From Bacteroidota bacterium (GTDB lineage Bacteria > Bacteroidota > Ignavibacteria > UBA10030 > UBA8401), in the NCBI GenBank assembly GCA_025355705.1, contig JANXZD010000418.1, positions 1 to 12,740 on the forward strand: DNA of 12,740 nt. The letters run 5' to 3'. The translations under genes and the position numbers were made by a program. How positions within the stretch are numbered: the stretch's first letter is position 1; every line of letters starts with the position of its first letter. The notes beneath the pieces were generated by a model. The model made no database searches. It saw nothing but the letters and a program-made list of their open reading frames with translations, and was not told where the DNA came from. Positions 1 through 7,830 of the stretch are shown piece after piece.

Positions 1-1
1 G

Positions 2-2014
2 CAAACAGCACATCGTATTCAAAATTTCACGCAGCGTGAATTAAGCTATGGTCAACCCGCTTCGGAAAAAACCGAGGTTGCCGTAGTGTATAATTCCACG
101 AATCTTTACATAGCAGTGTGGTGTCATCAGATCGATACAAATACAATCGTTGTTAAATCACTCCAACGAGATTTTAATTATGATGCAGAGGACAATTTCA
201 AAACTCTCATAAGCCCATTTAATGATAAAAGAACTGGTTACCTGTTTATCATTAATCCTTTGGGCGCAAGAGCAGACTTGCTGGTGACAAGCGGTGAAGA
301 ATCTAATATGGATTGGAACGGTGTTTGGGATGCAAAAACAAATAAAACAGATTACGGATGGACAGCAGAAATTGTCATGCCGTATACGACATTAAAATTT
401 AAGAATACAACAGCACAAGTGTGGGCAATTAATTTTGAACGAAACATTAAAAGTAAAAATGAACAAAGTTGTTGGCAGGGATGGAGTCGTGATTTTAGTA
501 TAGAAAATATTGCTGTTGCAGGAACATTAACTGACTTAAATGATATTATTTACAAACAACGCTTTGAATTGAAACCGTACATGCTTGGCGGGTGGACATT
601 AAAAGATGATAAAATAACATATAAACCTACCGGTAAAATTGGTGCAGATCTTAATTATCAAGTTTCTCCAACATTGAAATTAAATCTCACGACCAACACA
701 GATTTTGCTCAAGTTGAAGCTGACAGGATCCAAACAAACCTTACTCGTTTTAATCTCTACTACCCAGAAAAAAGAGAATTTTTTCTGGAAGGATCAAATC
801 AATATAAATTATATCTCGGGAACGGAAACGAATTATTCTATTCAAGGAACATCGGGATTGAAAATTTACATTCGGTTGATGTGCTTGGCGGTGTTCGGCT
901 GTTCGGTAAAGAAACAGATAACAACATTGGATTTTTGTCGATGCAAACTGTTGCAGTTGATTCCATCCCTACAACCAATAATACCGTGTTCCGTTATACT
1001 CGAGATGTAGGTGTGCAATCACATATTGGAGGTATTGTCACATCAAAATATAACACCAATCATCAAAATGTAGTTGTTGGAATTGATGGAAACTATACAA
1101 CATCCAAATTTATGGAAGACAAAAATATCGTTATTGCCGGTTTGTTATCAACTAGTTTAGATGAGGGGAAACGTAAGAACCAATCATTGTCCTATCATTT
1201 CTTCATAGATTATCCGAATGATCTATTCGATATTTACTGGGGAACAACAAGTATCCAACGCAATTTCAATCCGGAACTTGGTTTCTTGCAAAGAACAAAT
1301 TTTACCTATTATGAATTTAATTTCAGGTATAGTCCTCGTTGGTTTGAAGAACATGGGATCAGAAAATTATATTTGAAACCATTTGAGGCAATTGCCTACT
1401 TTACCAACGGCACAGGAGAATTGGAATCGTTCTATAATGAAAGCCGCCCATTCGGCTTTGGACTGAAAAACGGAGATGAGTTTGAATTTAATCTCCAGCA
1501 AAAGTATGACCGTTTGGATATTCCTTTTACGATAGCCGATTCAATTTCGATTGTCATAGGAAAGTATTGGATGTATAAATATGAACTTCAATACAATACA
1601 TTCAAAGGACGCAATGTATGGGCTGAGCTATACTACAATTGGGGAGATTATTATGCTGGGAAAATACAAACCGCATCGAGTGCAATAGGGATAAATATCA
1701 ACGAACACTTTAACATTAAGAATGAATATTCATTCACACAAATTAAAATTCAGCGCCGCACAGTAGAGATCAACCAATTGGCTACATATTTCAATTATGC
1801 TTTTACTACCCGATTAGACATCGCATTCTTTTCCCAATGGAACACTGAAGAAGATCTGTATTTGGTAAACTTTCGATTGCATTGGATTCCGAAAATTGGA
1901 ACTGATTTGTTTGCTGTTTGGAACAATGGATACGAACAATTAAAACATGCAGAATTTGCAAAGCCGACGATAAACGATGGTGCTGTGAAATTAGTCTGGC
2001 GTTTTCTATTTTGA
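2..2014 (+). CDS. DUF5916 outer-membrane protein with CBM9-like N-terminal domain (5' partial)
   Basis: The reading frame is open from base 2, so the GTG at 86 is internal and the true start lies left of the window. About 670 residues are visible. Visible residues 1-180 resemble the carbohydrate-binding family 9-like domain that opens DUF5916 proteins (SEKTEVAVVYNSTNLYIAV, later YGWTAEIVMPYTTLKF and INFERNI). Residues about 232-264 hold the DUF5916 hallmark, NTDFAQVEAD followed by LTRF, YPEKREFFLEG. The rest alternates aromatic and polar strands as in an outer-membrane beta-barrel, and the last residue is Phe (WRFLF), the usual barrel-insertion signal. Location is inferred to be the outer membrane. 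The substrate is unknown; the CBM9-like fold does not prove carbohydrate binding. The stop lies 7 bases before chrA, on the same strand, so co-transcription is likely. Family assignment is firm, function is not. Confidence 0.88.
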   Translation, partial: QTAHRIQNFTQRELSYGQPASEKTEVAVVYNSTNLYIAVWCHQIDTNTIVVKSLQRDFNYDAEDNFKTLISPFNDKRTGYLFIINPLGARADLLVTSGEESNMDWNGVWDAKTNKTDYGWTAEIVMPYTTLKFKNTTAQVWAINFERNIKSKNEQSCWQGWSRDFSIENIAVAGTLTDLNDIIYKQRFELKPYMLGGWTLKDDKITYKPTGKIGADLNYQVSPTLKLNLTTNTDFAQVEADRIQTNLTRFNLYYPEKREFFLEGSNQYKLYLGNGNELFYSRNIGIENLHSVDVLGGVRLFGKETDNNIGFLSMQTVAVDSIPTTNNTVFRYTRDVGVQSHIGGIVTSKYNTNHQNVVVGIDGNYTTSKFMEDKNIVIAGLLSTSLDEGKRKNQSLSYHFFIDYPNDLFDIYWGTTSIQRNFNPELGFLQRTNFTYYEFNFRYSPRWFEEHGIRKLYLKPFEAIAYFTNGTGELESFYNESRPFGFGLKNGDEFEFNLQQKYDRLDIPFTIADSISIVIGKYWMYKYELQYNTFKGRNVWAELYYNWGDYYAGKIQTASSAIGININEHFNIKNEYSFTQIKIQRRTVEINQLATYFNYAFTTRLDIAFFSQWNTEEDLYLVNFRLHWIPKIGTDLFAVWNNGYEQLKHAEFAKPTINDGAVKLVWRFLF

Positions 2015-2021
2015 TTATACG

Positions 2022-3182
2022 ATGTCTCATTATACTAAATCCGATTTAATAAAATATTTTTTGATGCTTGGTGCAACAGGTTTTGGCGGACCAGTAGCAT
2101 TGGTAAGTTACATGCATCGGGATTTAGTAGAAAAAAAGAATTGGATTTCAGAAGAAGAATACAAAGAAGGTTTAGCTCTGGCTCAGTTAGCCCCGGGACC
2201 ATTAGCTGCACAACTGTGCATTTATTTGGGATTTGTTCATCACGGTGCTGTTGGTGCAACGTTAGCGGGTATTGCGTTTATTATTCCTTCATTTATAATG
2301 GTTGTGTTATTGGGAGTATTATATCAACTGTATGGAGGGATGACTTGGATACAATCAGTGTTTTATGGTGTTGGTGCTGCCGTCATTGGTATTATCTCGA
2401 TCAGTTCTTATAAACTCACAACAAAATCGATTGGTAAATTTGATATCCAATCCATCAGAAATAATTGGCTACTGTGGTTGATATTTATATTTACTACGAT
2501 TGTTACGTTTATCACTCATCAAGAGAATTTTTTTATTTTCATCGGTACTGGTTTCCTTTATATGGTTATCGAAGCACCGCCTCTATGGATAAAAAAACAA
2601 ACCAATACTTTTATCCTTCTGTTACCAGCAATTGGTTTCTGGAAATTTGAATGGAGCATTCTTGAACACATTGCATTATTCTTTACCAAAGCCGGTGCAT
2701 TTGTTTTCGGTAGTGGACTTGCAATTGTTCCTTTCTTACATGGAGGAGTGGTCACGGAATATCATTGGTTGACTGAACGTCAATTTTTGGATGCAGTTGC
2801 GGTTGCAATGATTACTCCGGGACCGGTGGTAATTACGGTTGGATTTATCGGTTATTTGGTGGCAGGATTCCCCGGGGCTTGTGTTGCAGCCTTAGCTACA
2901 TTCTTTCCGTGTTACATAATTACAATTATATCAGCACCTCACTTTAAGAGAATTGCACAAAATATCTCAATCAAAGCATTTGTCAATGGAATAACTGCGG
3001 CGGTTATCGGTGCATTGGTCGGTGCAGTCTTAACAATAGCATTCAAGAACATAGTGGATGTTCCCACGTTGTTGATTGCAGTTACTACTATTAGTGTCTT
3101 ACTTTATATCAAGAAAATTCAAGAACTGCATATCATTCTGATTGCAGCTATTATAGGACTAATCCTAAAAGGAGGGTTATGA
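2022..3182 (+). CDS. chrA: Chromate transporter family protein (ChrA, long-chain CHR type)
   Basis: This is a 386-residue inner-membrane protein with two homologous CHR halves, the usual length for long-chain ChrA. The N-terminal half has FGGP (residues 21-24) and LAQLAPGPLAAQL (53-65). The C-terminal half repeats the pattern with FGSG (229-232), WLTERQFLDAVAVAMITPGP (249-268) and the following VVITVGFIGY. About ten to twelve hydrophobic segments are visible. Characterised family members expel chromate from the cytoplasm, with sulfate as a related oxyanion. The family is broad, so the substrate here is inferred. The ATG at 2022 is 7 bases after the DUF5916 stop and lacks a strong Shine-Dalgarno sequence, which is common in Bacteroidota and compatible with translational coupling. 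The stop codon overlaps the next gene's start as ATGA at 3179-3182. No ChrB-type regulator is seen in the window. Confidence 0.93.
   Translation: MSHYTKSDLIKYFLMLGATGFGGPVALVSYMHRDLVEKKNWISEEEYKEGLALAQLAPGPLAAQLCIYLGFVHHGAVGATLAGIAFIIPSFIMVVLLGVLYQLYGGMTWIQSVFYGVGAAVIGIISISSYKLTTKSIGKFDIQSIRNNWLLWLIFIFTTIVTFITHQENFFIFIGTGFLYMVIEAPPLWIKKQTNTFILLLPAIGFWKFEWSILEHIALFFTKAGAFVFGSGLAIVPFLHGGVVTEYHWLTERQFLDAVAVAMITPGPVVITVGFIGYLVAGFPGACVAALATFFPCYIITIISAPHFKRIAQNISIKAFVNGITAAVIGALVGAVLTIAFKNIVDVPTLLIAVTTISVLLYIKKIQELHIILIAAIIGLILKGGL
3167..3176 (+). promoter_or_regulatory. Ribosome binding site of the superoxide dismutase gene, inside the end of chrA
   Basis: AAAAGGAGGG lies just before the ATG at 3179 and within the last codons of chrA. 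It is the strongest Shine-Dalgarno match in this gene cluster and decides the downstream start. Spacing to the ATG is short (about 3-5 bases depending on which core pairs). With the ATGA stop/start overlap it points to coupled translation of the two genes. Confidence 0.75.
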
Positions 3183-3904
3183 ACAGGAAAGAATTTCTCA
3201 CAACTTCTGCAGCGCTCAGTGCAGTCAGTATATTACCGACGAACAGCGTGTTCTCACAGAACATCAGTGAAAACGGAATTGAAAAATTAGTGGATGGTAA
3301 TGGCAATTTTATCCAACAAGCATTGCCATACACGGAAGGTTTTTTAGAGCCGTTCATGGATACGGAAACAATGCACTTGCATTATACTTTTCATCACGGC
3401 GGGGCAGTAAAAGGGGCGAACAAAGATCTGCAAATGATCAAAAAAGCGTTGGATGAAAATAATTTAGAAACTGTTGATTATTGGACAAAAAAATTATCAT
3501 TCCACTTTTCCTCACACGTTTTGCATTCCATCTTTTGGACAAATCTCACCAACAAAAAGAATGATCCAACGGGAGATTTATTAAAGCGGATCGAAAAAAA
3601 CTTTGGCAGTTATGATCGACTTAAATCCTTGATCGCAGAGACTGCAAAGAATGTAGATGGTAATGGCTGGGGTATTTTAGCGTATCAACCATTCAGTGAT
3701 AGTCTAACAGTGTTGCAGTGTGAAAATCACGAGAAACTGACACAATGGGGCTGTATACCTATCTTAGTCATTGATGTTTGGGAGCATGCATATTATTTGA
3801 AATATAAAAACAAGCGGACTGACTTTGTTGATTCATTGTTCAATATTATCAATTGGGACAATGTCGCACAACGGTTGGATATTGCTTTGAGAATAAATAA
3901 ATAA
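3179..3904 (+). CDS. Exported Fe/Mn-family superoxide dismutase
   Basis: This enzyme converts superoxide to hydrogen peroxide and oxygen. The 241-residue product is longer than a cytoplasmic SOD (about 200) because of an N-terminal extension. Residues 1-27 look like a signal peptide: NRKEFL, a Tat-like motif with RK instead of RR, then a hydrophobic stretch ending near SVFSQ. The location is therefore probably periplasmic. The SOD domain covers about 48-238. The four metal ligands are visible: His68 (in MHLHYTFHH), His116 (SSHVLHSIFW), Asp199 and His203 (IDVWEHAYYLKYKN). By alignment from memory with E. coli SodA, the outer-sphere Gln of Mn enzymes is His184 here, and the residue two before the Asp ligand is Val197 rather than Gly. 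Metal choice therefore cannot be read simply; Fe or cambialistic use is plausible. It overlaps chrA by 4 bases. SOD-like chrC genes sit beside chrA in some proteobacterial chromate operons, but I do not assign that symbol here. Confidence 0.93.
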   Translation: MNRKEFLTTSAALSAVSILPTNSVFSQNISENGIEKLVDGNGNFIQQALPYTEGFLEPFMDTETMHLHYTFHHGGAVKGANKDLQMIKKALDENNLETVDYWTKKLSFHFSSHVLHSIFWTNLTNKKNDPTGDLLKRIEKNFGSYDRLKSLIAETAKNVDGNGWGILAYQPFSDSLTVLQCENHEKLTQWGCIPILVIDVWEHAYYLKYKNKRTDFVDSLFNIINWDNVAQRLDIALRINK

Positions 3905-3936
3905 AAATAAAAAGGCGAGCATTGCTCGCCTTTTTT
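3902..3936. terminator. Bidirectional intrinsic terminator between convergent genes
   Basis: A perfect 7-bp GC-rich stem, GGCGAGC (3914-3920) and GCTCGCC (3924-3930), closes over an ATT loop. It is followed by T6 and preceded by an A-rich tract that reads as T-rich on the minus strand. It begins immediately after the SOD stop codon and can end the plus-strand cluster. It can also end the minus-strand DUF2911 gene that finishes at 4006. Confidence 0.9.
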
Positions 3937-3944
3937 GTTCTTAT

Positions 3945-3996
3945 GGATTCCCGCCAAAAGCACGTCCCGAAGGGATCCCTTTGGGACGGGAATGAC
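3945..3996. repeat. REP-like nested palindrome in the convergent intergenic space
   Basis: There are two nested inverted repeats. The outer arms are ATTCCCG (3947-3953) and CGGGAAT (3987-3993). The inner arms are GTCCCGAAGG (3964-3973) and CCTTTGGGAC (3978-3987), with one G-T wobble and a GATC centre. Each inner half can also fold alone (CCCGAAGGG and CCCTTTGGG), giving an alternative cruciform. ATTCCC...GGGAAT ends are common in dispersed extragenic palindromes of several bacteria. Only one copy is visible here, so its repeat status is inferred. Confidence 0.5.
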
Positions 3997-4005
3997 AAGT
4001 GTAAT

Positions 4006-4869
4006 TTATTTTTTCTTTCCTTTAACCGGTGGAAGTTTTTCTTTCCATCCCGCAACGCTCTTTTCAAAATTTGCGGTGTTTGCGTTATTCTCTTTTCCCG
4101 CTTTTATAGCATCTTCGCCGACTTTAACAGCATCAGCCCATTGTTCTTTTTGCGCCAGCAGATTCGCTTTTAAAGATAGGTTCGAAAAATTTGGAGTGAT
4201 TGCAATCGCTCGATCAATAGCAGCAATTCCTTTATCAAAATCCGTTTTGCTGTCCAATGAATACCGTGCAGATGTCGCAGCCTGCTGTGCAGCAAGTGAC
4301 GAATATTGTGTTTCCAATTTCTTTACATTCTCGTCGGTGTTGGTGCTGATGAGAAAGGAGACAGCAGTATTATCCCATCGCAAGGAAACTTTTGCCGAAG
4401 AAATGGTGAGATCCGAAAAACTATAGGAAAGCCATTCTTCATGAGGAATGGAATCGGGCTTCACTTTAAATGTGACAACATTTTTTGTTGAATCGTAACT
4501 GTATGCACCCCATTGATCTTTTGCGGCATTGAAGATCACAGTCCATTCATTTTCGGTCGGGATAAGAAAGAATTCATATCGGCCTGCCGGTAACTTTGTG
4601 CCTGCAATCGTTACATCTTGTGAGAACTCGAATGATGTTGCATTGTTCGCTCCCGCACGCCACACTTTGCCGTATTGCTCAAGTTTACCGAAGATCTCGC
4701 GTCCTTTCACTCCGGGACGGTGGTACGAGATCGTCATATCAGTTACGCCAATAGTTTGTGATACCGTTGCGTATTGACTGAGTCTCATCAGCTTTACTTC
4801 AGGCTGCTGAGCAAATGAAAACGCTGCGATAGATAGCAGTAACAACAACAAACCGGTGATTCTTTTCAT
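4006..4869 (-). CDS. Secreted DUF2911 domain protein with TPR-like C-terminus
   Basis: The ATG at 4869 is preferred over the in-frame ATG at 4902. It has AAAGGA about 6 bases upstream and starts directly with a signal peptide (MKRITG, a run of Leu, then AAFSFAQQ), giving 287 residues. Residues about 25-175 carry the DUF2911 pattern: ISYHRPGVKGREIFG (47-61), YGKVWRAGANNATSFEFS (66-83), LPAGRYEFFLIP (93-104) and a later WGAYSYD. Residues about 205-280 form helical pairs resembling one or two TPR units (FDKGIAAIDRAIAITPNFS, then WADAVKVGEDAIKAG). The molecular function of DUF2911 is unknown; it is frequent in Bacteroidota and is predicted to be exported to the periplasm or beyond. It has no lipobox and no T9SS sorting domain. 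A terminator separates it from the protease gene upstream, so it is probably transcribed on its own. Confidence 0.9.
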   Translation of the reverse strand: MKRITGLLLLLLSIAAFSFAQQPEVKLMRLSQYATVSQTIGVTDMTISYHRPGVKGREIFGKLEQYGKVWRAGANNATSFEFSQDVTIAGTKLPAGRYEFFLIPTENEWTVIFNAAKDQWGAYSYDSTKNVVTFKVKPDSIPHEEWLSYSFSDLTISSAKVSLRWDNTAVSFLISTNTDENVKKLETQYSSLAAQQAATSARYSLDSKTDFDKGIAAIDRAIAITPNFSNLSLKANLLAQKEQWADAVKVGEDAIKAGKENNANTANFEKSVAGWKEKLPPVKGKKK

Positions 4870-4940
4870 ACAAATTCCTTTCGATGATTGGTGGTGGTAC
4901 ATTGTAAACCGTACTTGATAATAAAAAGTTTCCGGGTGAT

Positions 4941-4971
4941 AAAAAAGGGGAAGATATGTTATCTTCCCCCT
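4941..4971 (-). terminator. Intrinsic terminator of the metalloprotease gene
   Basis: A perfect 10-bp stem pairs GGGGAAGATA (4947-4956) with TATCTTCCCC (4960-4969) around a 3-base loop. On the minus strand it is followed by T6 (plus-strand A6 at 4941-4946). It lies about 30 bases beyond the protease stop codon and isolates the DUF2911 gene from protease transcription. Confidence 0.9.
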
Positions 4972-4997
4972 TCGAAAATTCAGGTAATGAAAGGGAT

Positions 4998-7532
4998 CTA
5001 TTTCATCAAAATAAATTTCTTTGTATCGACAAAGCTTCCGGCGCGAAGTTGATAGAAATAGACTCCGCTTGAAAGATTGCTTCCGTTAAGATCAACACCA
5101 TAGTAACCCGCACCGTGAATTGAATTCACCAATGTGCGGACCTCTTTTCCAAGAATATCATACACTTTCAATGTCACAAAACCTTGTTCTTTGATAGAAT
5201 AGGATATCTTTGTCGATGGATTGAATGGATTCGGATAATTTTGACTGAGCGAATATTCTAGTGGAATCGCACTTAATCCATCCGAAACACCGGTGGCAAG
5301 AGGATTGAGAGTGATATCATCGATCAGCCAGCCGAATTTTGACGTTGCGCCGTCGCTCGTTAAACGGAAACGAACGAAGATCGTATCGGTTGCGTAAGCG
5401 GAAAGATCGACATCTTTTTGGAACCAGACATTATTTCCTGCCGCCCATTCCGCTTGTGAGTTTTCATCAAGCGATAGAACTTCGGTCCAATTCTTTCCAC
5501 GATTCTTTGATACTTCCACTTTGCCAAAATCTTTTCCTCCTTCAGTTCGGCAGATCGTCCAGAAGGTGAGACGTGGATTTCCGTTTCCCTTCACCGCAGG
5601 AAGGTAGGCAATAATATTTGCATTGTTTGCATAGTTCAATGCGCCGAGCGAAAGTGTTCCAGCGTGCGCAGCGACTTTAGTGCTGTCCCAACCAAATGCG
5701 GAGACAACAGTGGTGCCGCCCGTTTCAAATGTTTCGGAATAAATGGGGGTCAATACTTTTCCCGTAGCTATTGACGAGGTGCCAACGAACTGGCTTATTG
5801 CTTTGAACGGAGCTTCTCCAAGAAAACCAATATCGTATATATTTACTTTTGCTTGGGGAATATCGGTGAAGGTGAATGTTTTTCCGGTGTCAGCACTGGT
5901 AAGATTCACGCTGTCGAGAACGGATTGTATGCCCCCCGAAGTTCTATATACCAAAATGCGTTGCAAGTTGTTCAAGACAGTATTATCAATGTGAACTGCC
6001 GGCGCTTTTACACGAAGTGCGACAACAGCACCATTATTCCAGAATGAAAAAGATGATCCTGCTACAGGAATAGCAGATCCTCCGGCGGAAAGTGTCACTC
6101 GTTTTGAGCGTCCTGAATCGCCGGTTGTTTTAGAAACATTGATGAGGCGATAGGTATATTGTGTGTATTGCACACCCGTCGTATCATCGTACGAAATATT
6201 TGCACCGGGAACAGCGTTATCAAATTCGGCGATCTTTGCTTCATTTCTGAAGAGGACCGTCTTATAGTTTGTAAATACTGTTCCATCAAAATATCGTGTC
6301 GGATTTTTCCATGTGAATTTCACCGTTTTTGGTGTTGTATAATTGCTGAACGAAGTGAAGTTCAACGGTTCATAAATTAATTTTGGAAGATCGATTTGCC
6401 ATCCCATGATTGCAAGTGCTTTAAGATCTGCTGCGGTGAGGGTGTCACGAACTCCCGAAGCAATGTTGGGATCCATGATCCCGATCTTCCGTTCAGAAAG
6501 GATAACGGAAACGCGTAGTGCATCATCACGCCAATGCGATGCCTGTTGTAGATCGCCGCCCCCATTTCTGCTTCCATTATCGGTCGAAGTTTCCCATTCA
6601 ATATTTCCATCCCAAAATACATGATCACCGCCGGCAGGATTTGGACCGGGAGTCAAAACGCGCTGCGAAGTTCTAAACGTATTGGTGTCCTTAACTACTC
6701 CGGGACGAAAACGGAAAAGGTCCCATGTTCGTGCGCTTCCTGTTCCACCGACATTGGAAACAAAACCAAGTGCGTGTCCCATTTCATGAACAGCAACGGC
6801 ATCAAAATCCGTTTGGGCCGGAGTGATCCCGTTTGACGGATCGAAATCGTATGGGAAAGCAGAGTTGAATCCGATGGAAGGGGCAGAATTGAATGCAAGC
6901 GTTTCTACTTGTGCTCTGAAACCGAGAGCCTGAAGGTTTGCAAGCGTTCCCGAAGGATTCGGTTTTACCACTGCGGTGGTATTCAAAAGCGTGTCGGGAA
7001 TGTTGTTATAAATTTCCGAATACTGAGGATTACGAACTTTCAACGATTCTGCAAATTGACGCATCGAAACAGTTATTAAAGTAAAATTTGCTGAACTGGT
7101 TGAACCAAGAACATTGGCTGCATACGCTGTACCGAATCTGGTTGTTCCGAAATCAACATCCATAAGAACAGTGACAGGATTTTTTAATTTGGACTCCCAT
7201 GTTGCGGCAGCATTAATGAATGCTTGCTTTGCGGGAGGGTTTGCGTCCAATTGTGCGGTACCGCGCAAAATAATATCCAAACCAGTTGCAAGTGGACCTT
7301 TCAACATTTCTCCTTTTTTGCTCCTTCTGCCAACAGTTTCCGTAATAATGTGCAGTCCGGATGCATTTGCTTTTTCCGTCCATTGTTTCACATACGCTTC
7401 ATCGCGGGGAATCTCATAACATTGTATATTCCCGTTGACGTCAATTCGTTGCACAAATTCTACATATTCAACTTTATATGCTTCTTGAGCAAATAAAAAG
7501 AATGGGAAAATAAGAAGAATCAAATGTTTCAT
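4998..7532 (-). CDS. Secreted leishmanolysin-like (M8-type) zinc metalloprotease with T9SS sorting domain
   Basis: This is an 844-residue exported protein. Residues 1-16 are a signal peptide (MKHLILLIFPFFLFAQ). The start is supported by AAAGGA about 7 bases before the ATG. Residues about 85-380 form the catalytic region: HEMGHALGF has zinc ligands His249 and His253 with catalytic Glu250. The residue where many metzincins keep the third ligand is Ser259. A later SHW (His333) followed by IMDP (Met353) matches the order seen in leishmanolysins, where a distal His is the third ligand and Met forms the Met-turn. The assignment of His333 is by motif order. Residues about 380-590 look like beta-sandwich modules, one beginning WKNPTRYFDGTVF. 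Residues about 595-745 resemble a jelly-roll/MAM-like domain ending FGWLIDDITL. Residues about 760-844 are a T9SS type A sorting domain (SQNYPNPFNPSTKISYSI, YDILGKEVRTLV, SGVYFYQL, KKFILMK). It probably acts at the cell surface or is released; its substrate is unknown. Confidence 0.9.
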   Translation of the reverse strand: MKHLILLIFPFFLFAQEAYKVEYVEFVQRIDVNGNIQCYEIPRDEAYVKQWTEKANASGLHIITETVGRRSKKGEMLKGPLATGLDIILRGTAQLDANPPAKQAFINAAATWESKLKNPVTVLMDVDFGTTRFGTAYAANVLGSTSSANFTLITVSMRQFAESLKVRNPQYSEIYNNIPDTLLNTTAVVKPNPSGTLANLQALGFRAQVETLAFNSAPSIGFNSAFPYDFDPSNGITPAQTDFDAVAVHEMGHALGFVSNVGGTGSARTWDLFRFRPGVVKDTNTFRTSQRVLTPGPNPAGGDHVFWDGNIEWETSTDNGSRNGGGDLQQASHWRDDALRVSVILSERKIGIMDPNIASGVRDTLTAADLKALAIMGWQIDLPKLIYEPLNFTSFSNYTTPKTVKFTWKNPTRYFDGTVFTNYKTVLFRNEAKIAEFDNAVPGANISYDDTTGVQYTQYTYRLINVSKTTGDSGRSKRVTLSAGGSAIPVAGSSFSFWNNGAVVALRVKAPAVHIDNTVLNNLQRILVYRTSGGIQSVLDSVNLTSADTGKTFTFTDIPQAKVNIYDIGFLGEAPFKAISQFVGTSSIATGKVLTPIYSETFETGGTTVVSAFGWDSTKVAAHAGTLSLGALNYANNANIIAYLPAVKGNGNPRLTFWTICRTEGGKDFGKVEVSKNRGKNWTEVLSLDENSQAEWAAGNNVWFQKDVDLSAYATDTIFVRFRLTSDGATSKFGWLIDDITLNPLATGVSDGLSAIPLEYSLSQNYPNPFNPSTKISYSIKEQGFVTLKVYDILGKEVRTLVNSIHGAGYYGVDLNGSNLSSGVYFYQLRAGSFVDTKKFILMK

Positions 7533-7579
7533 CGGTACGTCCTTTCAAAAATAGTCGATATGAGTTAATACTTATTGAT

Positions 7580-7608
7580 AAAATACGTCGCACAGATGAA
7601 AGTTGCAA
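7580..7608 (-). promoter_or_regulatory. Possible sigma-70-type promoter of the metalloprotease gene
   Basis: Read on the minus strand, TTGCAA (7608-7603) and TATTTT (7585-7580) are separated by 17 bases and lie about 50 bases before the ATG. Each box matches the consensus at 4 of 6 positions. The region is AT-rich, so a chance match is quite possible. Confidence 0.22.
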
Positions 7609-7644
7609 TACAACCGTATTAAGTAAAATTTTGTGTTGATTCAT

Positions 7645-7675
7645 TTTGTATTTACGAATTTAAATCATAAATTTA
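7645..7675 (+). promoter_or_regulatory. Possible Bacteroidota-type promoter of tRNA-Gly
   Basis: TTTG (7645-7648) is followed after 19 bases by TAAATTTA (7668-7675), a 7 of 8 match to the TAnnTTTG -7 element known from Bacteroidota primary-sigma promoters. Transcription would start some ten bases before the mature tRNA at 7694. The assignment rests on spacing and similarity only. Confidence 0.32.
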
Positions 7676-7693
7676 CCAGTCAAGAACAGCATT

Positions 7694-7766
7694 GCGGGTG
7701 TAACTCAGTTGGTAGAGTATTTGCTTCCCAAGCAAAATGTCGCGGGTTCGAGTCCCGTCACCCGCT
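7694..7766 (+). tRNA. tRNA-Gly (anticodon CCC)
   Basis: The 73-base cloverleaf is complete. The acceptor stem is GCGGGTG (7694-7700) paired with CACCCGC (7759-7765), with discriminator T at 7766, as expected for bacterial glycine tRNA. The D arm contains AGTTGGTAGA. The anticodon stem TTTGC/GCAAA encloses the loop TTCCCAA, so the anticodon is CCC and reads GGG codons. The T arm contains GTTCGAGTC. CCA is not encoded. It stands alone, divergent from the protease gene. Confidence 0.96.
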
Positions 7767-7830
7767 CGAAAAAATTGAAGTCAGTTGAACATTTTTTTCT
7801 ACAACACTATTTATGCTGTTCCTTAGTTAT

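Noticed and set aside
86..2014. A complete gene starting at GTG 86
   Set aside because: The frame is open upstream to base 2, and the upstream residues (QRELSYGQPASEKTEVAVVY) match the usual start of the CBM9-like domain in DUF5916 proteins. The gene is therefore cut by the window edge.
3935..4426. Plus-strand open frame of 163 codons
   Set aside because: It is antisense to the well-supported DUF2911 gene, runs through the palindrome, and its translation is Ser/Phe-rich with no recognisable domain.
4870..4902. ATG at 4902 as the DUF2911 start
   Set aside because: The ATG at 4869 has a well-spaced AAAGGA and begins a normal signal peptide. The longer form would put 11 polar residues in front of it.
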